From Methylobacterium sp. WL119 (lineage in GTDB: Bacteria > Pseudomonadota > Alphaproteobacteria > Rhizobiales > Beijerinckiaceae), in NCBI RefSeq assembly GCF_008039875.1, contig NZ_VRUU01000009.1, forward strand, positions 1-64,000: 64,000 nt of DNA, in the 5' to 3' direction. A program made the translations under genes and the position numbers. Every line of letters begins with the position of its first letter. Position 1 is the first letter of the stretch. Positions 44,106 to 51,573 of this stretch are shown in pieces. A model generated the notes under the pieces. It was not told the DNA's origin. It searched no databases and saw only the letters and a list, made by a program, of their open reading frames with translations.

Positions 44106-45016
44106 GCGGCTATTCCTCGCTTCGGCGGATGCAGCGCCACGTAGGTCAGCCGGGCCGGCGAGTAGCCGGTGGCGCGGTGCAGGTCGTCGAAGGCGTGCGC
44201 GCGGGCGATGCCGGCTGCGGCCTCGCGGGCGAGCGGGTCGTTGGCCGGCTGCTCGAAGCTGCGGCCGTTGCGCTGCCAGCGGATCGGCTCGGCCCTGACG
44301 CGCCGAGCCTCGTTGCGCCCAGCCTCGTCACGCAAGGTCTCGATCATCGCGATGGTGGGATGCGCCGGGCCGCCATGGGCATGGATGCGATGGCCGGCGG
44401 CGTCGTCGTCGAACAGAAGGCGGGTGAGGCCCAGGCGCCTCGCCTCGATCACCCGCCGCCCCTGCGAGACGTGGTCGTCGAAGAACGCGACCGTCGTCGC
44501 CGCATCGAGCTGCGACCAGTCGGCCGTCGACCAGTCGGCGGTGCTGTAATGCGCTCTCGGGTCGCGATAATGCAGGTTCGACAGGTCCGGATCGTGGCAA
44601 TGGATCGTCGCGTCCGGGCAAGCCTGCCGGATCACCCAGGTGGTGAGCCCGCGGAAGACCCCGGACTCGATGACCGTGGCCGGCGCCAGCGCGCGCATCG
44701 CCACGTAGAGCTGGAGCGCGCCGTTGAATCCGCTGCCGCCGCGGCGCTGGCGCACCGGCGCCGTCGGGATCAGCGTCCAGAACCGCCGCACCGCCGCGGG
44801 CACGTCGAGGCTGGTCGCGATGCCCGACGCGGCGAGGTCGCGCTGCAGGCTGTCGGCCGCTGAGCCGAGCAACTGGTCGACCTCGCGCGGCGAGGTCGGG
44901 CGGTGCGACCAGTCGGGGGCGGCGGGCACGAGGTCGTAGCCGAGCCTGTCGAAGAACGGCGCGAGCACGCGGCGGCGGAGCCGTTCCAGCGTGCGGGAGG
45001 GGCGGGGCGTGCTCAT
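44102..45016 (-). CDS. Class I SAM-methyltransferase-like protein
   Basis: 304 residues. The central part resembles the first strand and glycine loop of SAM-dependent methyltransferases (ATVIESGVFRGLTTWVIRQA, then IHCHDPD as the acidic strand 2 end). FFDDHVSQGRRVIEA and FDDDAAGHRIHAH follow, with acidic residues suited to metal binding as in TylF- or catechol-type O-methyltransferases. A direct repeat gives STADWSTADW at about residues 158-167. It overlaps both neighbours by 4 nt (ATGA) within the transporter genes, so its product is probably linked to the transported or glycosylated compound. The family call is moderate. Confidence 0.7.
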   Translation of the reverse strand: MSTPRPSRTLERLRRRVLAPFFDRLGYDLVPAAPDWSHRPTSPREVDQLLGSAADSLQRDLAASGIATSLDVPAAVRRFWTLIPTAPVRQRRGGSGFNGALQLYVAMRALAPATVIESGVFRGLTTWVIRQACPDATIHCHDPDLSNLHYRDPRAHYSTADWSTADWSQLDAATTVAFFDDHVSQGRRVIEARRLGLTRLLFDDDAAGHRIHAHGGPAHPTIAMIETLRDEAGRNEARRVRAEPIRWQRNGRSFEQPANDPLAREAAAGIARAHAFDDLHRATGYSPARLTYVALHPPKRGIAA

Positions 45017-46854
45017 GCGGCCCGCCGCGCATCGGCCGCGCCGTGGCGGACGTGGTAGCCCGGCTCGATCTCGACCATATGGCCGGCCTCGTCGGGCGCC
45101 AGCCGGTAGGGCTCCGGCCAGCGGCCCGGGTCGGAATGGTCGCCGGTGACCGCCGAGAAATCGAGCGGGTGGTCGAGGCTCGGGTCGGGCACCGCGGCGA
45201 GCAGCGCGCGGGTATAGGGATGGACCGGGTTGCGGAACAGGGCGGCCTTCGGGGCCTGCCCCACGATTCGCCCCCGGCACATCACCGCGATGGTATCCGC
45301 CATGTAGTCGATCACCGCGAGGTTGTGAGAGACGATGAGGTAGGTCAGGCCGAGCGCGGCCTGCAAGTCCTTCAGCAGGTTCAGGATCTGGGCCTGCACC
45401 GAGACGTCGAGCGCCGAGACGGGCTCGTCGAGCACCAGCACCTTCGGATCGAGGGCGAGCGCCCGGGCGATGCCGATGCGCTGGCGCTGGCCGCCGGAGA
45501 AGGCGTGCGGATAGCGCCCGAGCGCGCCGGCTTCGAGGCCGACCATCGCCATCAGCGCCTCGGCCCGAGCCCGGCGCTCGCGCCCGCCGATCCCGTGGAT
45601 CTCCATCGGCTCGGTGAGGATCTGGCGCACGGTCATCCGCGGATCGAGCGAGGCGTAGGGGTCCTGGAACACGAACTGCACGGCGCGGCGGTAGGCGAAC
45701 AGGTCGGCGCCGGCGAGGGCGTGGACGTCGCGCGGGCCGGTGCCGTCGTCGAACAGCACGCGGCCGGCGTCGGGGGCGAGCGCGCGCATCACCATCTTCG
45801 AAACGGTGGTCTTGCCCGATCCGGATTCGCCGACGAGCCCGAGCGTCCTGCCGGGCACGAGGTCGAGCGACACGTCGGAGACCGCCCGCACGACCCGCGG
45901 CGGCCCGCCGAACCGCCCCGAGCGCAGGGTGAAGATCTTCGAGACCCCTTCGATGCGCAGGATCGGCCCGTCGATCGCCGCCGGCCTGCGTGCCGGCGGG
46001 ATCACCGCCCTGGCCGGGCGGATCGGCGTCAAGCGCTCGCCCGGCGCCATGTCGAAGCGCGGCACAGCGTGGAGCAGCGCCTTGAGGTAGGGGTGGCCGG
46101 GGTCGCGCATGACCGCGCCGCGCGGGCCGGACTCGACGAGGCGGCCGCGATAGAGCACCGCCACGTCGTGGGCGACGTTGGCGACGACGCCGAGGTCGTG
46201 GGTGATCAGCAGGATCGCCATGCCGGTCTCGTCCTGCAGCCGGGTCAGCAGCGCGAGGATCTGGGCTTGGGTCGTCACGTCGAGGGCCGTCGTCGGCTCG
46301 TCGGCGACGAGCAGGGCGGGCTTGAGGATCAGCGCCATCGCGATCATCGCCCGCTGGCGCAGGCCACCGGAGAGCTCGAACGGATAGGTGTGCAGCGCCC
46401 GCGCCGGATCGGGGAAGCCGACGCGGGCGAAGGCGTCCCTGGCCTGCACGTCGGCCTCGGCCCGGGTGGCGTTGCCGTGGATGCGCAGCGCCTCGCCGAC
46501 CTGGTCGCCGATGGTGTGGAGCGGCGACAGGCAGGTCATCGGCTCCTGGAAGATCATCGCGATGCCGGCGCCGCGGATCGCGCGCATCGCCGGGCCGTCG
46601 GGGGGCAGCGCGGCGATGTCGGTTGCCCCGCGGCCGGTGTCGAACAGGATGCGGCCGGCGCTGATCGTGGCCACCCGGGGCAGGATGCGCAGGATCGCCT
46701 GCGCGGTCACCGACTTGCCCGAGCCGGATTCGCCGACGAGCGCCAGGGTCCGCCCGCGCATCACGTCGAGCGACAGGCCGTGCAGGGCGCGGAACGGCGC
46801 ACCGTGTCCGCCAAAATCGACCTGCAGGTTCTGGATGGACAGGAGCGGGCTCAA
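45013..46854 (-). CDS. ABC transporter ATP-binding protein with two nucleotide-binding domains (YejF-like)
   Basis: Energises the importer, 613 residues with two fused ATPase domains. Domain 1 has Walker [11 protein letters not shown], signature LSGGLRQR and Walker [13 protein letters not shown]. Domain 2 has [25 protein letters not shown] and [12 protein letters not shown]. Both catalytic sites look complete. The start is a TTG at 46854 that overlaps the stop of the glycosyltransferase-deacetylase gene by 4 nt (TTGA); the expected [15 protein letters not shown] follows at once. The same polypeptide can drive both permeases, as in YejABEF. Confidence 0.93.
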   Translation of the reverse strand: MSPLLSIQNLQVDFGGHGAPFRALHGLSLDVMRGRTLALVGESGSGKSVTAQAILRILPRVATISAGRILFDTGRGATDIAALPPDGPAMRAIRGAGIAMIFQEPMTCLSPLHTIGDQVGEALRIHGNATRAEADVQARDAFARVGFPDPARALHTYPFELSGGLRQRAMIAMALILKPALLVADEPTTALDVTTQAQILALLTRLQDETGMAILLITHDLGVVANVAHDVAVLYRGRLVESGPRGAVMRDPGHPYLKALLHAVPRFDMAPGERLTPIRPARAVIPPARRPAAIDGPILRIEGVSKIFTLRSGRFGGPPRVVRAVSDVSLDLVPGRTLGLVGESGSGKTTVSKMVMRALAPDAGRVLFDDGTGPRDVHALAGADLFAYRRAVQFVFQDPYASLDPRMTVRQILTEPMEIHGIGGRERRARAEALMAMVGLEAGALGRYPHAFSGGQRQRIGIARALALDPKVLVLDEPVSALDVSVQAQILNLLKDLQAALGLTYLIVSHNLAVIDYMADTIAVMCRGRIVGQAPKAALFRNPVHPYTRALLAAVPDPSLDHPLDFSAVTGDHSDPGRWPEPYRLAPDEAGHMVEIEPGYHVRHGAADARRAA

Positions 46855-48800
46855 GCGATCCTCGCAGGCGCGTCGGCCGGGCAAGTCCACCACGCCGGCA
46901 CCGCCCCGTCCACCGCCGGCGGCCGGAACAGATGCCGCGGGTCGCAGAGCGTTACCGCCGGATGCCGGAACAGGATCGCGAACAGGGCGCCGAGGAAGTC
47001 CCAGATCGCTTCGTCGTGGGCGAGGTGGTGGGTGAGCAGCCCGACCGGCCGATCGTTTCCCTCCGCGATGGTCCGGCACAAGGTGTCGATCAGCCGTGCG
47101 GGATCGACGAGCGAGCGCGTGCCGCGCCAGTCGATCGGGTCGATCGCGACGTCGGCCCACATCAGGCCGGGCACCGCCGCTCCGGGCACCGACGACAGCC
47201 CGCGATAGCCCAGCGCCGGAAGGGCGGCGGCGATTTCGGGGGCGAGGCGGTTCCACGGCGGCACGAACACCGGCAGGAGCCGGTCCGCCGGAAGCCGCGC
47301 GCGGGCGAGGCGCAGGCCTTCCGCGGCGTCCGCGATCGCGAGCGGCAGGGGACGGTCGGCGCCGAACTCCGATGGTTTGCTGCCGGGTGCGGCGTGATCG
47401 GTGTGGGCCAGTCCGTGCACGGCGAGGCTGACGCGTGGCGCGTCGGCGAGACGCTCGCTGAGGGACATCTCGATGCCTGCCGGGATCGCCGCGACGAGCA
47501 GCGGGGACGCGAAGGTGTCCGAGAGGTCGAGCAGGCGGTCCAGGGCGGGCGTCGCGGCGACGGCATCGTCGTCCCGCCACCAGATCGGCACGCGGCGGCC
47601 GCGCGCGCCGGACTCGTCGAGGACGGCGCGCAGGCGGTCGAGCGGGGTCTTCTCCGCACGGGCGCTCCGTTTCTTCGCGGCGAGGAGCGTTTCGACGATG
47701 GCGACCGTGCGCCGTGCGCCGTCGAGCGCGATGCCGTGATCTGCCGGGATCGGCGCTCCGGCTGCAGACGCGATGGCGTCGAGCAGCGTCGCCGCGGAAA
47801 GTGCGTCCTCGGGCACGATCCGGGCCAAGCCGCGGGCGGCGAGGTGCTGGGCACGCAGGCTCTGCTCGGTCTCGGCGCCTGCCGCGAACGGCACCAGCAC
47901 GGCGGGCGTCCGGGTGGCGAGGAGATCCACCGCGGTGTTGTAGCCGCAGGCGCTCACCGACACCGCAGCCCGCGCCAGAAGCGCGCGATAATTCGGCTGC
48001 GCCCGCGTCAGGACGCCGTCGGCCAGCCTCGCGCGCATGGCATCGATCTCGGCCTGCGCGATGCCGTGGCCGGCAAGGATGCGCCAGCCGAGGTCCGGCC
48101 TCCGCCGTGCCGCGTCCGCGGCGGCGCGGCAGAGGCCGAGCCCGGCCGCGCTCGACCCGGCCGAGACCAGGACGCTCGCGCGGGCATCCGCATCCTCGAT
48201 CGGCGCCGCGTCCTCGTCGACGTAGCCGGTGTATCGCAGCTTGGCGCGCAAATCCTCGTCCACCGGCCAGGAGGCGTCGAGGGCGACGAGATCGGGGTCG
48301 CCGTGCACCAGCACCGCGTCGTAGATCCCGGCCACGCGCGCATGCGCGATGCGGATCTTCCGCGGCTTCTCCGGCTCGACGAGCACGTCGCGGATCGAGG
48401 CGAGGATCAGCGGTCGCGGGCGCCGCTCGGATGCCGCCTCGACGAGGTCGAGGAATTCGGCTTCGAGCGCTCGGCGGCCGAACGGGAACAGCTCGGTGAT
48501 CACCACGTCCGGAGCCGTCTCGGCCAGCGCCTGCCGAAGCAGCGCCCGGCGTGCCGCGAGCAGGTCGGCGCCGGCCGCGTGCCCGTCCACGCCAAGAAGC
48601 CGCGCGAAGGCGGTGCCGACGATGTGCAGCGGCGGCAGTTGCACGAGGCGCAGGCCGTCGAGCCGCACCATCGGCGCAGGGCCGCCGCCCGAGACCAGGG
48701 TCACCGCATGGCCCGAGGCGGCGAAGGCGCGGCCGATCGCGGCGGCGCGGGTCAAGTGACCGGCGCCGAGGAGATGCGTGACGGCGATCAGCGCCCGCAT
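46851..48800 (-). CDS. Glycosyltransferase fused to polysaccharide-deacetylase-like domain
   Basis: A two-domain protein of 649 residues. Residues 1-375 form a GT-B-type transferase of the MurG/COG4671-like kind: a glycine-rich start (THLLGAGHLTRAAAIGRAF), SGGGPAP, and the C-terminal donor region SVSACGYNTAVDLLATRTP. Residues about 400-649 look like a NodB-type deacetylase: the metal aspartates may be in WWRDDDAV (409-412) and the histidines in VHGLAHTDHA (462-469), with PPWNR after. No membrane segment is seen. It overlaps the GT4 gene by 13 nt and the ATPase gene by 4 nt. It probably transfers a sugar and removes an acetyl group on the same product. Confidence 0.8.
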   Translation of the reverse strand: MRALIAVTHLLGAGHLTRAAAIGRAFAASGHAVTLVSGGGPAPMVRLDGLRLVQLPPLHIVGTAFARLLGVDGHAAGADLLAARRALLRQALAETAPDVVITELFPFGRRALEAEFLDLVEAASERRPRPLILASIRDVLVEPEKPRKIRIAHARVAGIYDAVLVHGDPDLVALDASWPVDEDLRAKLRYTGYVDEDAAPIEDADARASVLVSAGSSAAGLGLCRAAADAARRRPDLGWRILAGHGIAQAEIDAMRARLADGVLTRAQPNYRALLARAAVSVSACGYNTAVDLLATRTPAVLVPFAAGAETEQSLRAQHLAARGLARIVPEDALSAATLLDAIASAAGAPIPADHGIALDGARRTVAIVETLLAAKKRSARAEKTPLDRLRAVLDESGARGRRVPIWWRDDDAVAATPALDRLLDLSDTFASPLLVAAIPAGIEMSLSERLADAPRVSLAVHGLAHTDHAAPGSKPSEFGADRPLPLAIADAAEGLRLARARLPADRLLPVFVPPWNRLAPEIAAALPALGYRGLSSVPGAAVPGLMWADVAIDPIDWRGTRSLVDPARLIDTLCRTIAEGNDRPVGLLTHHLAHDEAIWDFLGALFAILFRHPAVTLCDPRHLFRPPAVDGAVPAWWTCPADAPARIA

Positions 48801-50095
48801 GCGCAGGCCTCCGCTCGCTCGGGCACCGATGCGGGACGCGGCGGCGCGATTCCCGCCGAGGCGGCGAGCCGCCCGCCGATCAGGTCGATGCCGGCATCGA
48901 GCGAGAAATCCCGCATCAGGCGCGCGCGGGCGGCGTCCGCGAAGCTCCGGCGCCGCACCGGATCGCCGGCGAGCCGCAGGATCGCCGCGGACAACGCCGC
49001 GGGATCGCTCTGCGCGACCAGGCATCCCTCGACGCCGTCGGTGACGAATTCCGGCGTGCCCGCGAAGGCGGTCGCGAGGATCGGCAGCCCCTGCGAGGCG
49101 GCCTCCATCAGCACGTTGGGCAGGCCGTCGCGGTCGCCGGACGGCGCAGGCTTGGTCGGCAGCACGAAAAGGTCGGCCGCCCGCATCGCCGCGATCACCG
49201 CCGGTTGGGCCAGGGCGCCCCGGAAGGCGACGCGGCCGCCGAGCCCGCGCTCCGCGACGCGGGCTTTCAGGTCCTCCCGAAGCTCGCCGCCGCCGATCAG
49301 GTCGAGGCGCCAATGCAGGTCCGGCGGAAGGGCCGCGAGCGCGTCGATCAGGTCGTCGTGCCCCTTCTTGGCGACGAGCCGGCCGACGCTGAGGATCCGA
49401 ATCGGATCCTGCGCATCCGTGCCGTCGCGCGGCGGCCGGAGGGGCGGCGCCGGAAAGCGGGCGAGATCGAGGCCGTGATAGGCCAGCGCGACGGAGCCGG
49501 CTTCCGCTGCCGCCCGACCCGCCGACACCGCCCGCAGGCGGCCGAGGCCGTCGCGGGTGCAGGTCACCCCCCAGGCCGCGTCGGAGAGCTTGTCGGACAG
49601 CTCGCGGTCCGGCGTCGTCCAGATGTCCTTGGCGTGCGCGGAAAAGCTCCAGCTTCGCTCCGTTAGGAGCGCGGCGTACCGCGCGACGCTGGCCGGCGTG
49701 TGGAGGAAATGCGCGTGCAGGTGCCGGACCGCCTCGGGCAGCTCTCGCGCCAGCACTAGAGCCTGCCCGAGGCGGCGGATGCGCGAGGTGGTCGGGTCGT
49801 GCAGGAAATCCGTGGCGAATTGGAGCGCCAGCGCGACGAAGCGCCGGCGGCGGAGGCCCCAGGCCAGCCCGCGCAGCACCCGCAGGGGCGCCTCGTGCAG
49901 GTATTCGGGGAGGTAGGCCACCGGCGCCGCGATCGCGTCGTGCATCGGATGGCGGCTCGCGTCGGTCGGGCGGCGCAGCGACCAGATCGCCAGTGCGAGG
50001 CCGCGGCCCTCGAGCGCCAGGATCTCCTGCGCGATGAAGGTCTCCGACAACCGCGGATAGCCCTTCAGCACGATCGCGATGCGCGCCTCGCTCAC
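48788..50095 (-). CDS. Glycosyltransferase family 4 protein
   Basis: A GT-B glycosyltransferase of 435 residues. The N-terminal acceptor domain begins IAIVLKGYPRLSETFIAQEI, which is typical of exopolysaccharide transferases. The donor domain has RILSVGRLVAKKGHDDLIDA, FVLPTKPAPSGDRDGLPNVL and the E-x7-E region (LMEAASQGLPILATAFAGTPE). The start is a GTG overlapping the preceding gene's stop by 4 nt. The sugar and acceptor are unknown. It is the second gene of the eight-gene unit. Confidence 0.9.
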   Translation of the reverse strand: MSEARIAIVLKGYPRLSETFIAQEILALEGRGLALAIWSLRRPTDASRHPMHDAIAAPVAYLPEYLHEAPLRVLRGLAWGLRRRRFVALALQFATDFLHDPTTSRIRRLGQALVLARELPEAVRHLHAHFLHTPASVARYAALLTERSWSFSAHAKDIWTTPDRELSDKLSDAAWGVTCTRDGLGRLRAVSAGRAAAEAGSVALAYHGLDLARFPAPPLRPPRDGTDAQDPIRILSVGRLVAKKGHDDLIDALAALPPDLHWRLDLIGGGELREDLKARVAERGLGGRVAFRGALAQPAVIAAMRAADLFVLPTKPAPSGDRDGLPNVLMEAASQGLPILATAFAGTPEFVTDGVEGCLVAQSDPAALSAAILRLAGDPVRRRSFADAARARLMRDFSLDAGIDLIGGRLAASAGIAPPRPASVPERAEACACGR

Positions 50096-51294
50096 GGCCT
50101 GTCACCGAGGGCGAGGACGGGTGCGCCAGCGTTCAGCACGCGGACGCGCTCGGCGATCCGGTCGAGGCCGCCGAGCAGGTCGGGGATCCGCGCGCGCGAC
50201 GGAGGCGCCTGGTCCGGCAGGGCCCGGAGCGCCGCCGCCATGCGCATGGGGTCGCGCCCGTCCGCCTCCAGCACGGTGCGGGCGAGGCCGAGGCCTTCGG
50301 CGGCCACCGCGCGGATCTCCTGCTCGCGCCGCGGCGTGGTGCGCGGCACCAGCACCGCCCGCTTGTCGAAGGACAGGATCTCGCAGAACGTGTTGTAGCC
50401 GCCCATCGCCACGACGCCTGACGCCTTCTCCATCAGCAGCTCGATCTCGCTGTCGAAGGTGATCGCGGAGAGCCGGCCCGGCAGCCGCGCGATCCGGCCC
50501 AGAAATGCCGCCCGGCTCTTCGAGGCGAGGAAGGGTCCGAAGGCGATCAGCGCGGGAAGCGGGATCGCGGGATCGGCCTCGTAGGCCGAGATCACCCAGT
50601 CGATCAGCCCGTCGCCGTCGCCGCCGCCGCCGGGGGTGACCAGGATGAACGGCTCGGCCGCGACGCCGGGCTCGGCCCGGTCCGGTCGGGCGCGCGGCGC
50701 GGCGCGGTGGAGATAGCCGGTATAGGTCGTCCGGTCCGAGAATTCCGCACCCACGGGAAGCGCGGCCAGCGGCCGGTGGATGCGCGCGAGGCCGTAGATC
50801 CAGATCTCGTCGTAGAACCGGCGGACCGCCTCCGAAGCGCCCTTGCGCTCCCATTCCGGCACGAGGCGGTCGGGGTCGTCGAGGACGTCGCGCAGGCCCA
50901 GCACCACGCGGCAGCCGCGGGCGCGCAGGTGCTCCAGCGTCGGCAGCATCTCGCCGTGGAAGCCCGTCGGCTCCTTATCGACGATCACGAGGTTCGGCCG
51001 AAAGTCGCGGGCGGTGCGCAGGACGATGTCGGCGCGCCGGGCGACCGTCTCCTGCAGCGACGCCTGCGGGTCGAGCCCGGCATAGCTGCCGTCGGCGCGC
51101 TTGGTCACGCCGGGCACGCGCACGGAGGAGACGCCGCGGGCGAAGGCGAAGCGGGCGACCACCGTCGAGCCGGAGACGATCATCGCCTCGACCTCGCCGG
51201 TGCCGGCCAGCGCGTTCGCGATGGTGCGCGAGCGGCGCAGGTGCCCGAGCCCGAACGTGTCGTGGCTGTAGATCAGGACGCGGCTCGGGCGCAT
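50092..51294 (-). CDS. Glycosyltransferase, COG4671/MurG-like
   Basis: The first gene of the eight-gene unit, 400 residues. It has a GT-B layout with an N-terminal IYSHDTFGLGHLRRSRTIAN (a G-x-G-H-L-R-R pattern typical of the predicted glycosyltransferases of COG4671). The middle has FILVTPGGGGDGDGLIDW, and the donor site GVVAMGGYNTFCEILSFDK. No membrane segment is seen. The ATG at 51294 is 279 nt from the divergent pseudo-ABC gene. It resembles the transferase half of the fusion protein two genes downstream, so these may have arisen by duplication. Confidence 0.85.
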   Translation of the reverse strand: MRPSRVLIYSHDTFGLGHLRRSRTIANALAGTGEVEAMIVSGSTVVARFAFARGVSSVRVPGVTKRADGSYAGLDPQASLQETVARRADIVLRTARDFRPNLVIVDKEPTGFHGEMLPTLEHLRARGCRVVLGLRDVLDDPDRLVPEWERKGASEAVRRFYDEIWIYGLARIHRPLAALPVGAEFSDRTTYTGYLHRAAPRARPDRAEPGVAAEPFILVTPGGGGDGDGLIDWVISAYEADPAIPLPALIAFGPFLASKSRAAFLGRIARLPGRLSAITFDSEIELLMEKASGVVAMGGYNTFCEILSFDKRAVLVPRTTPRREQEIRAVAAEGLGLARTVLEADGRDPMRMAAALRALPDQAPPSRARIPDLLGGLDRIAERVRVLNAGAPVLALGDRP

Positions 51295-51573
51295 CACGGT
51301 CTCATCCTCGAACGCCCCCTCGCGCCGCCGCCATCCGCGCCCCGGCACGCGCAGCGCGTGCAGGCGCAGCGTCGCAGCCGGTCTGCGGTCGCACAAGCCG
51401 GGCCGCCGTGACAATGCCTCGCGTGGGACGACACCGCATTCCGGAGTGACGGAGGCCCGGGGCTGTGAGTCCGCGCACGCTCGGGCTTCGCCTTTTCGTT
51501 GCACGATGACATGCGTGTGACGCGCGGGCTCGCGAGAGGGTATGGGAGCCGGAACGGGGGCCGGGGACGGGCG

